Source: Athripsodes cinereus (Eukaryota > Arthropoda > Insecta > Trichoptera > Leptoceridae). Taken from it: 64,000 bases of DNA. How positions within the stretch are numbered: the first letter of the stretch is position 1; each line of letters begins with the position of its first letter. The stretch lies in NCBI GenBank assembly GCA_947579605.1, contig OX388327.1, positions 3,149,122 through 3,213,121 on the forward strand, given 5' to 3'. Below are positions 31,161 through 42,337 of the stretch, one piece after another. The notes under the pieces were generated by a model that was given only the letters and a program-made list of their open reading frames with translations, made no database searches and had not been told where the DNA came from. Position numbers and translations under genes: made by a program.

Positions 31161-31682
31161 AAGTGGAAATGTATAATACCTGTGATCATTGTTAATGTCT
31201 TATATTCATACAATTTAAAGAGAGAAGAGGATAACTTTTCATTTCATTTCATACCGGCTTTCCGTGACATAATATATTGTTGTTTCGCTCTGGATTACAG
31301 ATATATAGAACTATATTGTTGAATTAAAATGTAATTTGGCACAGATATTTATAATATTTTAATGATTATAGCTACTTCTTAAAGTTATTTAAGATAATGT
31401 AAAATGAATAGGCAATTTCCTATTACTTCGATAGCGTTATACAACAGTATGTCAAACCACAACAATCTAAAACAAATTAATGTTTTTTGTTCCGTCAACA
31501 CTAACTGAGATATATATTTTATTTTGTGAGTCTGTGACACAATAATATGTAGGTACCTATTACAGATGATGTGTTAGATTAGAGACTCGAGGGAGGTATG
31601 AAAGATGATCTTTTTTTATTTTTTATTTATTCATTCTTTTATGTACATTGAATACAAACAATTTCATCGAAGGTATACGTAC

Positions 31683-32161
31683 TAGTGATGTAACGAATGT
31701 GTGATTTTGGATATTCGCGAATGCGAATATTTTTTGCCGACATTCAGCGAATATTGACAAGCTTAAATTTCTACAAATACTCAAACATTAAATTTTTTAC
31801 CCCCCCATCGCCAATTTTTCAAAATGGTACCTATAGGAATTTAAAATATTTCAAACCTCCTCGGTTTTCTTAAAGAATATTTTCTTGCAGTACTTGTTTC
31901 AACAATGTACCGGGTAAGTATCCGGTACTTTTAACGAATATCCTATACTTTATTACCGCAATAATATTCGCAAAACATTCGCATATTTTTTTGCGAAAAA
32001 CCGAGGAGTTTTAAAACATTTTAAATTCCTATACCAGTTTGAAAATTCGGCGACGGGGGGGGGGGGGGTAAAAATTTTAATGTTTGAGTATTTGTAGAAA
32101 TTTAAGCTTGTCAATATTCGCATTCGCGAATATCCAAAATTACACATTCGTTACATCACTA
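31683..32161. mobile_element. hAT-type foldback element, copy 2
   Basis: 479 bp; TAGTGATGTAACGAATGTGT and, inverted, ACACATTCGTTACATCACTA. Here nearly the whole element is a long inverted repeat: GCTTAAATTTCTAC...GTTTTCTT on the left is mirrored by AAACCGAGGAG...AATTTAAGC on the right, around a short centre near 31950. Flanks do not match, so the TSD is lost or the ends rearranged. It contains a run of 12 or more G at 32056. Confidence 0.75.
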
Positions 32162-32530
32162 GCCCATATGCATCGGGAACATTATATTGAAATTCTCCAA
32201 TACTACCTATTGGATTATATATAATATGATAACGTTGAGAAGCTTGAAAAAGTGACGGGCACAGAATACATCTCGGCGATGTTCCAATATATATGTACAT
32301 CTCGGCAATGCAATAAGGTATATATTTCCGTAAAAGGATAAAGCGTACCACGTGAAAGAAAAAGTTTAAGGTGGTATCTCTTTCGTCTGCGTAGTTCTGA
32401 CTATGCGTGGAAAAGATATAAAGAACCATAACTCATGCTATCTCAGATAGTAAATTATTTCAAAGAAGAGCGTTGTCATGAGTAGGTATTATCATCCTTC
32501 CAACTGTCAGTATTGCAAAATCACTCAATA
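32162..32530. other. spacer, nothing recognised
   Basis: No feature supported. Confidence 0.3.
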
Positions 32531-32537
32531 TTGGATG

Positions 32538-32804
32538 GAACGCCAAAAGAATACCTAATAATAAAAAAAACTGTCAGTGTCGTTTTTGTTACTATTTTGT
32601 CGTCTGACTTTCTTTTCTTCTCTTATGGCATAACATCCTACAAGGATGATTTGCGCAATTTGACTTTCAACTGACTAGGGTGAAAGCCAACAAAAGAAAA
32701 AAGAGAGACTTTCAACTGTCATAACAATGGAACATGTGTTACAGTTTGCCCTCCAAGAAAAAGCAAATCTATAGACAAGACCACGTGACCTTTAATGGTC
32801 TATA
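32538..32804. mobile_element. TIR element (TAGACCATTAAAGG family), copy 2, left end lost
   Basis: Matches 1348-1542, including the internal jockey-type stem-loop (32627-32657) and the right TIR CCTTTAATGGTCTA followed by TATA. It has extra sequence at about 32665-32745 relative to copy 1. Confidence 0.6.
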
Positions 32805-33207
32805 TAGCGACCTCAAAAATCTTCTTTGTACCTTTTCCACCATTATATCATTATTATGTGTCTTCCGATGGACACCAGATAATCGAACCTGACTCCAGAA
32901 CACTCCGAATATGACTTTAAATCGTTTGCACTACCAATTTTTCATTTGAATTTTCAGTCTATGTATATTATTAAAGGTCATTGGAACAAATATATTATCT
33001 ATAAAAAGAATTAAGCTGAGTTGAACTTCACAATAACGGTCATTCTAAGGGTGTATTGAAATATCGGCGGGCCTTAGAATTAGGCATTATCTTTCTAAGA
33101 AGTACGTATATAACTTTATCCAGAAAACGTGCCAAGTATTTATTTTCGAATACCATTGTTTTTGTTATACTTAAACCAACTTAACGTACGAAATATACCC
33201 TTATAAT

Positions 33208-33654
33208 TAGGGTTGCCAGATGGTATGCAAAAGGAGGACATGCCCTCCTTTTTTATGTTTTGTCCTCCCTTACGTACTGTAAGTCCTCCTTTTTGCTAAA
33301 CATTGGTTTCTGCGAGTTTTATTTTTGTATAAAACTCACTAGAGTGTTTTCACTGATTAATTATTACTCAGCGGAGCAAAGAGAGGAATAGACTAAGTGT
33401 GCAGTCAGTTAAATCTTTAATTCTTACTCAATACAACTCCAAAAACATGACATGTGAAGATTTTTATAATTATGTATATGTTAAAAAATTAAGAACTTCT
33501 TTCCAAAATTGGCAGCTCAGCTAAATATGATTAAAATAAAGTAAAAATAGTATAAAAAATTCGTTTGATTTCTGAATGTCCTCCTTTTTTGCAGAAAATC
33601 CTCCTTTTTATACCCAACTGTCCTCCTTTATCAAATTGTCATCTGGCAACCCTA
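33208..33654. mobile_element. small hAT (TAGGGTTGCCAGATGG family) with exact TSD
   Basis: 447 bp between CTTATAAT copies (33200-33207, 33655-33662). TIR TAGGGTTGCCAGATGG and inverse of TAGGGTTGCCAGATGAC; subterminal CCTCCTTTTT repeats at both ends. It retains a broken remnant of the transposase C-terminus. It is the deletion form of 42088-46660: the two match up to AAATCTTTAA and again from TTAATTCTTACTC. Confidence 0.92.
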
Positions 33655-33954
33655 CTTATAATGATATTAACTACGCAAATTAGTGAAATTATAAAGAATT
33701 ACATGGGGTTGGGGATAATGCGACGCGACGCATGAAACATTTCACATTTTTAATTTTAAGTATTAGTTATATTCACGTGAGTTGAGTTTTCATTTTTATG
33801 GTTTCTCTGTCATATTATTCCACGTGGTATTAAAATTATTCAGATTATGAATGAGTTCGTTAACTAAATTTGAACTAAAGAAACGTGAAATTACGCAAAT
33901 GACGTTGATTTTTTTAAATACCTTTACCACGTTTGTGATAGTTAGGAATACCAA

Positions 33955-34375
33955 TTTTGCGTGATAGCGTGAGGAATGAGGATACTAGAAGAATGAACGG
34001 AAGCATGAGTGTAAATAATTCACAATGGTAAGGACATTTGGAGGTAGAGTCTCGGCCTCGTGAACATGGGGTCGGTGGTTCGATACCAGGTGCCGGCAAA
34101 CTCCCCTTTCACGACACAAGCTTTTAGTAGCTTACTGTGAAAGGTGTATAAGGTTGTATTTGGGTTTATAACAAACAAAACCCAGATATATCTTTTTAAA
34201 AAAAAAAATGGATGATGTGAAACAAATGAATGACAAAGAGGATATAGTTATCTGAAAGAGGGGGTGTGAGAAACCGGAGGCCTTTGAAAACCGCGTAGCT
34301 AGATCACGAGGATAATATTCTCAAGGATGGCCGTGTGTTGAGTGAGGGAAATTAACGTGCATAAATTCGAAACAA
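33955..34375 (+). pseudogene. decayed LINE (2507 family) interrupted by a SINE
   Basis: Plus-strand matches DSVRNEDTRRM before the SINE and GTGTGAGAAACC...GGCCGTGTGTTGAGTGAGGG after it; equivalent to 2745-2990. Many stops. Confidence 0.55.
34043..34208 (+). mobile_element. tRNA-derived SINE nested in the LINE
   Basis: Head GTAGAGTCTCGGCCTCGTG, box B GGTTCGATACC, AGGTGCCGGCAAAC, CACGACACAAGCTTTTAGTA, TATTTGGGTTTATAAC, then an A12 tail at 34197-34208. No clear TSD, since the host LINE is eroded. Confidence 0.75.
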
Positions 34376-35076
34376 CTCTTTAATCTCTAATTATGAGTGA
34401 GATTGTCATTTAGGCAAGTATACAGTTGGAAAAGTTGTTTTTCCGTGCTGTCTATTTGTGACATTACACACCCCTGCTCTACCACCTATCCAAAAAAAAC
34501 AACGGGATAATATTATAAAATAATATTTTCGTGGGTTCTATAAAGTTTATTTATTTACATTAGTTAGTTAAAAAAAAAAGTGGAAAACATTGCACCAACA
34601 GTGAGCAATCAAAGGGTGGACTTGCTGTATTACAACATCTTCCAGTCAATCCTTGCTCAGTCCGATACAAGCAAAAATTAATTTAACTCGTAATTTTTTA
34701 CAAATCAAATGCGTTGTTTTATACTATGGCAAACAGTTGTATATATTTGCAGATGGCGCAAGATATTACGGTATAAATTAGTAATTATTAAATTAAGTGA
34801 AACAACAATAGTTTATTTATTATTATTATTAATAACTGTATGTGTTTATAATAATAAAAATATTTAGAAAATCCACATAAATAACATACAGAAATCCGAA
34901 TGATGCACGGTTTAAAATTTCATGCTATTTCCAAATATACAGTCGCACTTGGTTTACTATATGAATTACTTATAATATCTTTCTCTATCTATACCTGTCA
35001 TCATGCCATCTCCTAAAATTAGATACTTGTATGTATGTCATCGAATGGGCTTTGATAAAAACAATTGAACTTGATA
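34376..35076. other. spacer, nothing recognised
   Basis: No feature supported; TTATTATTATTATT run near 34816. Confidence 0.3.
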
Positions 35077-35088
35077 TTTGGACACTTA

Positions 35089-35424
35089 CTGAAGGAACCT
35101 GGAGGCTTAAAAGCAATGAAGAAATTCGCTCCGCAACTAACCAACCTTTCATCACAAGTGATATCAGATCCCGAAGATTGGCATTATGTATTGGCCACGT
35201 CGTTAGATCCGGAGAAGAAAGGGCGACTTAAAGTATACTCGAGGGTAAGACCGTTAGGCAGACCAAGACAAATATTGTTAGATAACATCAACCGAGATCT
35301 AGAGGAGCTAAATGCTAAAGGCGACTGGTATTCCATTGCTCAAGATAGAAAGGCTTGGAAATCTATTGTTTTGGAGGCAAAGGCTCTACAAGGGCTTTTC
35401 CGCCATCGGAAGTAAGTAAGTAAG
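35089..35424 (+). mobile_element. 5'-truncated LINE with 12-bp TSD
   Basis: 336 bp between TTTGGACACTTA at 35077-35088 and 35425-35436. Encodes IGHVVRSGEERAT, a stop and frameshift near 35230-35260, then GRPRQILLDNINRDLEELNA and GDWYSIAQDRKAWKSIVLEA, and ends with an AAGTAAGTAAGT tail rather than poly(A). The exact TSD fixes both ends. Relatives at 7875 and 63300. Confidence 0.88.
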
Positions 35425-35439
35425 TTTGGACACTTATAA

Positions 35440-35960
35440 ATAGGGCATTACATTGTGTAGGTACTCCTCGTCATTGTATAATATTTCATTGTGTTGGATA
35501 TGTATGTATTGTCTGTAGTGTTCTGTTGATTGAATAACTAAAAAATAAATATTGAGACCTTGTGCCTAAATCCCGTATTTCACGACACACCATTCATATG
35601 ATAACGACATCAGAATGCTGTCAAAAGAGGTGACTCGTTCTCATGGTTATCTTTACGTTAAGCGATAATTTATTAAACGAAGTATGCGTGTACCTATATC
35701 ATCACTCACCTTCATATAGAATAATTGAATTTAATTGAAATTGTAAATAAATAGTAATGAATTAAATAAATAAATAAATTACGATTCCAACTTAATTCAA
35801 AACCCTCGCACATATATTATATTATGGATGTTAGACTATTTGCTACAAAATGTTATTATTAAAACTAGTATTAACACCCGTGTTTTGTGGAGTCTATGGC
35901 GAAGAATAGATCCCCAGCTCTTTTTTGTAAGTTTTTAGTATCCCTTTAGTTACTGTTGGT
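35440..35960. other. spacer with a LINE scrap
   Basis: 35575-35635 (CACGACACACCATTC...GATAACGACATCAGAATG) resembles the LINE end at 6530-6570. Nothing else supported. Confidence 0.35.
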
Positions 35961-35964
35961 ATAT

Positions 35965-36100
35965 ATTGTGGGTTACAATCCATTGGATTGGTCTGCAACG
36001 AGTATGGATTTTCTTTTCCATTCCTCCCTATTTTCAGCTAGTCTCTTTAGTTCTACGTATGTGCCACAGTTCATGTCCTTCTCCTGTACATCCCTGGCAA
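35965..36100 (-). pseudogene. LINE C-terminal fragment
   Basis: Near-identical to 60985-61095 (TACAATCCATTGGATTGG, CGAGTATGGATTTTC, TCTACGTATGTGCCACAG). Minus-strand coding for the DMNCGTYVELKRLAENREEW segment. Confidence 0.6.
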
Positions 36101-36339
36101 ATGGGAGCGTAATAAATTACCTTGAGAACAGACAGATTTGGACAATTCATCTTGAAGTTGGCGAATGTCTGTTCTCGATACAGGGCAACCTAGCGAGGCT
36201 GCTGCAACATAAATTTATCCACATTGGTGACAGATATATTATTGTCCCTGGTTTTATATGTATATTTGTTAAATAAAGTAGAGTTCTTGGGGGAATCTTG
36301 CGAGTACTTTAGTGCTCTATGGATTCTTTCGGGTGCTTT

Positions 36340-36495
36340 GGGATGGTAGGCCGGCCTGGACCTGCGGCGGACTCAGAGACTAACCAATAACGCCTGTAAT
36401 GGAGCGCATCTTGGTTTCTTAATTTGTTTATCTTGTTTTGCTATATGTATTTGATGTGCGTGTTTGTGTTTGTTTGTTCTAATAAATAAAATAAA
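36340..36495 (+). repeat. probable LINE 3' end
   Basis: GMVGRPGPAADSE-like frame followed by T-rich 3' sequence and TCTAATAAATAAAATAAAAT. Clade unknown. Confidence 0.35.
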
Positions 36496-36884
36496 ATAGT
36501 TTATTTATTTATAAAGGAAAATAAAAATAGCCCAATTGATGATGTTGAGTGTCTTATTTGTGAACACATTTAAAAACGAATTAAAATATTAATGTATAAT
36601 ATATTTAATTTCATATCATAACTTTATTTATTAGACAGTAAAATTATGATTCAAACATAATAATGTAACACTTTCCAAAATCAATAGAAAATTTACGGCG
36701 AAAATTATTATCTTCTATATGTAAGTATGATAAAAACATTAACAGTTGTAATGTATGTACTAGTTACTACTAATACGCTACCCACTACACGTGGAGAGAA
36801 TTAACGATGATAGACTGATAAAGAAAGTGTTTTCAGTGTATTAGCTTTGAGACCGGCTATGTTCAGGAGGTTATGGTAACTAAG

Positions 36885-37025
36885 GGGTGTTCACATTGTC
36901 TTGTTCACTTCAGTGATCACTCTGGATGATCCTCCAATATGAAAAGGTGTGAACAGACGTTTCATCAATAGTGATCACTAGCAAAGACAGAAGAAAGCGA
37001 TTACCACCTTCCACCAAGTAACGTT
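36885..37025. repeat. half of a MITE (full copy at 48412)
   Basis: GGGGTGTTCACATTGTC, GTTCACTTCAGTGATCACTC, TGGATGATCCTCC, GTGTGAACAGACGTTTCATC match the right terminal region of 48412-48890. Confidence 0.5.
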
Positions 37026-37029
37026 GGTC

Positions 37030-37240
37030 GTTATTAACGATAAAGATTAGACGTAGAGGGGGTCTGGCTAAATATGTTGATCGTGCCTTCTGTATGGCTG
37101 ATCCATTACTGTGGAACGAAATTCTCTATGATTTGCAAACTCTGGAGAGTGTGGAGGTGTTCAAGGCGAGATTAAAGACCCTATTGTTCAGGAGGTGTTA
37201 TGATTCTTGAATGGGCCCTTGCGGTGGTTTTTCCACAAAA
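37030..37240 (+). pseudogene. LINE C-terminal fragment
   Basis: RRGGLAKYVDRAFCMADPLL, WNEILYDLQTLESVEVFKAR, LKTLLFRRCYDS then a stop. The LWN..P...l..FK..LK..LF pattern is a LINE ORF2 terminus. Confidence 0.6.
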
Positions 37241-37439
37241 AGGCGCATCTTAAAAAATATCTAGTTATTATAAGTATGTACTTACCCTATGCTACACAGG
37301 TGAATATAAAGAACATTATTGGTCAATTGAATAATTCTAAAATATTTAAATATTTATTATAATTATTATTATTTAATGAAAATGCTCGGTCTGGTGGTGT
37401 AACAAGGTTTTATAGGGTGAGAAATGTTCGTATTCGTGG

Positions 37440-37740
37440 TAGTTTCAAAGTCGCTCCCATCGGCGAAAAAATAACCGAAAACAGATAAAAGATGGTACGG
37501 ACACATTTTGAGACTACCACAGGATAATAATGATCAAAAAGACAATGGACGTAAAAGTAGGACCCAGAAGACCAGGCAGACCAGTGACCACCTGAATGTC
37601 CACAATTGCCAAGGACCTGAAGGAGGCAAAGTTGCGCTCAGAGGACGCAGGGGACCGGAAAACTTGGAAGATGAGAACTAGGAGAGCCGACCCCAAGTAA
37701 ATGGGATATAGGCGAGTGCTAAGAAAAAGAAGATTATTAT
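37440..37740 (+). pseudogene. LINE C-terminal fragment
   Basis: With one or two frameshifts: RWYGHI-like, then RRPGRPVTT, TIAKDLKEAKLRSEDAGDRK, TWKMRTRRADPK. Typical of endonuclease-type LINE tails. Confidence 0.6.
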
Positions 37741-37744
37741 TATT

Positions 37745-38295
37745 TAAATTCAATTTTTCCTTTCGTGAAAGATTGCGTGATGGAATAGACAATTCGTAAG
37801 TTTTGCATGTACCCATCTTTAATAATGATTTCGAAACAGAAGCACAAAACGTTCATAAAGTATTGCCCCAGATTTGAAAAGTAAAAACAATAAATTATAA
37901 TTTTAAAACAATGATTCTTCTTAATAATAATAACAAGAAAATAACAATAGCCGATTCGCTATTGTTTTGCGTTGATCTGGTTTCTGAACAGTACCTTTAT
38001 AGATAATTAATATTAAATATCTTTTCATATAAAAATATCATCATTATTGTATTTTGTAGTATTTTTTTATAGAAAATTCCCAAAATTAACTCGGAAACTG
38101 TTGAACAATAAAGGTTATTAATACTTCGTTGCCCAGATTCATCGCAATAATTCATAATTCTCACCAGAAATAATTAGAAATGTCAAAAGTTTAAATCGAG
38201 TTTTTTGCATTTAAAAACAATTTATCATTATTTTTAATTGAAAAATTTGACAGGTAAATGTAGCTTGATCATTTCCCATGAGCTAGATTTAGTAA
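37745..38295. other. spacer, nothing recognised
   Basis: No feature supported. Confidence 0.3.
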
Positions 38296-38399
38296 ATCTG
38301 CACCTCAGGCTGCCCAATTGAACTCGTTTTTGAGGACAAAAGTTTTGCATAAATAAACCAATATAAAGCTTAGTACAGGGTAAAGCAAAAAGCAGACTA

Positions 38400-38640
38400 A
38401 TTGTTTGAGCCATTTCGATCTCGGAGGACAGGTGTTGGAGATAGAGCGTTTAATGCTGCGGGTCTCAGATGATGGAACAAGCTGCCTCTGGGTTTGTGAA
38501 AGGAGTCGAATGGAGAGAGCTTTAGAAAAAGGCTTAAGATGCACCTTTTTCTTGGGAGTTTCGGGCGATAGACGCATAATAGGTACATCGCCCTTGAGGT
38601 CATGTTATGAGTAAACGGCGCTTTAAAAATTGACCAGATG
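38400..38640 (+). pseudogene. LINE C-terminal fragment (GPRCWNKLPLC family), copy 3
   Basis: Plus strand: WNKLPLGL, ESNGESFRKRLKMHLFLGSF with stops, then CCTTGAGGTCATGTTATGAG, GTAAACGGCGCTTTAAAA as at the complement of 30985-31030. Confidence 0.55.
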
Positions 38641-38644
38641 TGCT

Positions 38645-39970
38645 TTGTGTCAACTTCAGGTAACATCGATGGAGACCCAGCTACCGCTCTGAAATCACAA
38701 AAGTCTGGGGACGTCGGGATGCAAATGAAAGACAGCATTCTATTACGTCACTATGCCCTACGACATGCCTATATTTATGGGAGCATTGTCGACCAAAATA
38801 GCGCATAAAAGATTCTTTGACTTCTGGATGAGTTACTCCCGACGAATCTATATTAGATGGAAAATTTATATTTCTAAATTATATTTGATTTCCTTATATT
38901 GTTATTCAGAATGCTATTTTTATAACAAAAAACTGATTTTTATGCAGATATGTTTGACACAATATGCTTTTATCAATTTCCAAGATATTAACAGTAGCTT
39001 GTTCAATTGGCCTAACATTAGAAGTTACATAGAGTTAACTTTAAAGAACGGTCTCCCGTTGTTTCCTGTAAATTTTTGAATATCCTATAAAAAAACACGT
39101 ACCTATTCGTAAAACATAATTGACAAATAAGACATTTTAACATTTACAATTAAGCGATGAAATATGCACACCTATTCTGTGTTTTATTTTTTTTATTAGC
39201 ACAACTTTTATGTTAATAACATGAAGTAATTAGTCTACTTGCTGCCATAATAAATTGTAGGAGATTCTGTCATGATAATAGAGATAGATTTACTTATTAT
39301 TTTTGCTTTATATAACCATCGATACAATTTCCATCGAGCGTTGCTCATTCCTATAATTATCATATCACGCGTGTATTTTACTGAACATGGTATAGGCATT
39401 ACAATGTGAACGAATTATAAATTTTAATGGCTATAATACATCTTTTTGTTTTAAAATTCATGGTCTTTTTTTCAATGATGAACAGAAAATCGTTTAAAGT
39501 ATAATAATGTGCTTTATGTATTATGTTGTTTCTCTGTAAATTATTGTAATGACTTCATAATTATAGTAATTTGATGATTGTGAAATTACTTCCTACTGTT
39601 TTGAAGTGTGAAGTTTAGAAAAATAAGACATTAAAAAGTGGCCCTTTTGAAGCTACTAATACAAAAACAATATAATGTGTTCGTTATATGTAATTGCTGT
39701 AAGCTAGAACGATTTTTATAAATGTAATGTTATTTCTTTGTCCCGATCAAATTTTGTCAAATCTTATAACATTCGTGTACACCCACTATATTTATTTAAT
39801 TTATGTTTCTCTGTTAACCTTACCACGGTGTGTATACTTTGCCAGAATACGTTATTGGATCGCAATGGTTCTGCAATGAATATATAAGGATTGAGTCTTC
39901 TAATTTATGTATTTTTTACTTCGCTGTACATTGGTTACAATAATATTTCAAATCAATACAAAGTATCATA
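38645..39970. other. spacer, nothing recognised
   Basis: 1.3 kb AT-rich. The 108-codon frame at 38753-39079 is rich in I, F, Y and L with no motif; I treat it as chance. Confidence 0.35.
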
Positions 39971-39978
39971 AAAATATC

Positions 39979-40120
39979 TGTGGTTAGATGGAAGAAATTA
40001 CTTTATAGTGATAATCTCGCCACTGCACATCGTCCTAGTTTTTAAAAAAAATGTATTATTTTGTTAACACTGTAATGTAATGATGATATGCAAAAAGAAT
40101 AAATAAATAAATAAATAAAT
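39979..40120 (+). repeat. retroposon 3' end with (AATA)n tail
   Basis: GGTTAGATGGAAGAAATTAC, GTGATAATCTCGCCACTGCA, GTTAACACTGTAATGTAATG, GCAAAAAGAATAAATAAATA. Relatives at 57240-57350 and 61375-61500. Confidence 0.6.
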
Positions 40121-40437
40121 AAAACACATTTTAGCGTTACGTTTTCGTTCAAATGTCGACATTGCGAGAACGTGTCAATTTTCGTAGCTACTTGTGTATT
40201 ATGAACTCGGCCTCGTGAACGTGGGGTCCGTGGTTCGATACCAGGTGCCGGCAACTTCCCTTTCACGACACAAGCTTTTAGTAGCTTACTTTGAAAGGTG
40301 TATAAGGTTGTATTTGGGTTTATAACAAAAATCCAGATATATCTTAAAAAAAAAAATAGCTACGAAAATTGACGCGTTCTCGCAACGTCGTCAACATTCG
40401 AACGAAAACGTAACGCTTATATGTGTTTTGACTAGGC
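40121..40437. mobile_element. palindromic MITE, copy C, split by a SINE
   Basis: Left arm AAAACACATTTTAGCG, GTTACGTTTTCGTTC; right arm GAACGAAAACGTAACGC, GTGTTTTGACTAGGC. A SINE (40204-40356) occupies the apex, between CTACTTGTGTATT and ATAGCTACG, that is, at the loop of the hairpin. Confidence 0.75.
40204..40356 (+). mobile_element. tRNA-derived SINE
   Basis: CTCGGCCTCGTGAACG, box B GGTTCGATACC, GTGCCGGCAACTTCC, CACGACACAAGCTTTTAG and an A11 tail (40346-40356). Very similar to 34043-34208. Confidence 0.75.
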
Positions 40438-40444
40438 CTACTGT

Positions 40445-40510
40445 TATATGCAGTTCACTGTACAGAGGGCGAGTTTATCGCTAGAATGCGATGTCTTCCA
40501 ACTCACCCGG
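40445..40510 (-). repeat. retroposon 3'-UTR motif
   Basis: Complement of GAGTTGGAAGACATCGCATT, CTAGCGATAAACTCGCCCTC; matches 26565-26640. Confidence 0.5.
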
Positions 40511-40712
40511 TAATAAAATAAAAATCATAGAAGCATACATCAACAAAAATAATAGAAATAAAACCAAAATTTACACAGACATTAAGATCATAAACAGATT
40601 TTTTTTTATGAAAATAGAAGATATCCTTATGTATTCCATAAATATTGATAAAAATCACAACAATATAAATTAATGTATCTATACATCAATATCTGGTTAA
40701 TTCTTGGGGTTA

Positions 40713-41158
40713 TGTCACATAGTACAACCATAATACTCATGTAAATGTTAAAAACGACTAATCCCACCTACCGCGGGATTGGCATGCGCGTAATTCTTTA
40801 CTTCAGTCACTTCGCGCATCGTAGGGTTAAGATCGAGACAAGATTAAGATCGTATTTAGATTAGTTATGAGTAGCCTTGCTGTATTAATCTCTGTTTATG
40901 AGTAAAATGTAACTTAGTCAGGCTTAAAAGTTAGAAGATAAGTTATTCTTTGTTTGTTAGTATAGCTGTATATGATTTCATCAGATTCTATTCTGTTACT
41001 TTTATATATTAGTCCATCTACTCGTTTGCGAGTGATCTATCAGAGGTTTCACCTGACAGACAAAAGAAAAACAAAACAATAAAGACCATGAAAATAAAAC
41101 ACTTTCGCCTTTAGTCCTTGATTTCGAATTTTATTTAAAATAACTTCCCGCTGTGACA
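40713..41158 (+). mobile_element. possible solo LTR
   Basis: Begins TGTCACATAG and ends GCTGTGACA, a TG...CA unit with inverted TGTCAC/GTGACA ends; AACAATAAAGACC near 41076 could be a poly(A) signal. About 446 bp. The 5-bp flanks do not match, and there is no internal region or second LTR, so this is only suggestive. Confidence 0.35.
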
Positions 41159-41159
41159 C

Positions 41160-41850
41160 ACATTCATTCATGTGTAAAATGAATGATAATTGTGAAAATA
41201 ATTATTTTTAATGTAATAAATAGATGTAATTATCTCTTCTAATCATCCAGTAACGTTTCCCTACTGACACAATGCAATACTTGTGCATAAAAACTTCCAT
41301 TCATAAAAAAAATAACAGTTATATGAATAAAATGCAAAAAATAATTATATTACAGGTGGGAATGTGTTTAAGAATATTAATTAGTCGGCTATACTTTATG
41401 AATGAACATTTAAACATCTCCCGTGAATTATGACGGGGTTTTTATATTCTTCTTTTCCTTTCTTTAGCTTTTGAAGCTCCGGTCCAGAACACAAGGCAGA
41501 AATCAGCCCCTGCCTTTGAGAGCCAATCTACCATATCATAAAAGGCTTAGGAAATAAATGTTAAAAACTATATTTTATTTATTTTATTTTCAATGTATTC
41601 CGTTACTTTTTGTGTATCCATATGATATGAATTAAAAAACCACCCTACCTCTACCACTACCACCATATTTTCACCTTAATTGATTATTATTTGTTTTGTT
41701 TAGTTTAGTATTGATAATGTCTCATTGAATGACGAAACAATATTGTATACGGAAATAAAAATAAATAGTGTTTATGAAAAGGGATAGAGTTTTTTAATTC
41801 ATTTACATATTTTTTTTTTAAATATATTTATTTTATTCATAAGTACACAG
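41160..41850. other. spacer, nothing recognised
   Basis: No feature supported. Confidence 0.3.
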
Positions 41851-41854
41851 TATA

Positions 41855-42087
41855 CATTGATATTACATTAATAAAACAATATAACACACAGTAAAAATGC
41901 TCCCTCCATAAGCAACTAAATGCTTGTGCGGAGGGTCGGATGTTTTATTTGTTGTGAGAGAAGTCTTTCGTCTACAAGTTGTAGTTTTAAATCAGATTGA
42001 TAATGTCTTTATAAGTCGAAAGATGTCTGTCTGATGATGTGGTACCCATACTAGGTATCCCAGAACAATGTACAGCGTCCTCGAGGT
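41855..42087 (-). repeat. LINE 3' region, left of hAT insertion
   Basis: Minus strand: AGGACGCTGTACATTGTTCT, GGTACCACATCATCAGACAG, CGACCCTCCGCACAAGCAT. It continues at 46661-46760 across the 42088-46660 hAT; the join through one TSD copy is CCTCGAGGT. Confidence 0.5.
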
Positions 42088-42220
42088 TAGGGTTGCCAGA
42101 TGGTATCCAAAAAGGAGGACATGTCCTCCTTTTTTATGTTTTGCCCTCCCGTCCTCCCTTACCTACTGTAAGTCCTCCTTTTTGCTAAACATCGAGTTCT
42201 GCGAGTTTTATTTTTGTATA

Positions 42221-42337
42221 AGAGCACATAACGCAAATGTGGAAAGAGTTTTTTCACTGATTAATACTCAGTGGAGCAAAGAGAGGAATAGACTAAGTGC
42301 GAAGTCAGTTAAATCTTTAAGAGCCCTTGATAGGTAG
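42221..42337 (+). pseudogene. hAT transposase C-terminal stub
   Basis: RAHNANVERVFSLINTQWSK, ERNRLSAKSVKSLRALDR, stop at 42335-42337. The NA.VER.FS......RNRL.....KSL pattern is the hAT dimerisation motif. Upstream is joined directly to the left TIR region, so the catalytic part is deleted. Confidence 0.8.

Noticed and set aside
38753..39079. 108-codon frame
   Set aside because: AT-rich, no motif, no splice or promoter context; chance open frame.
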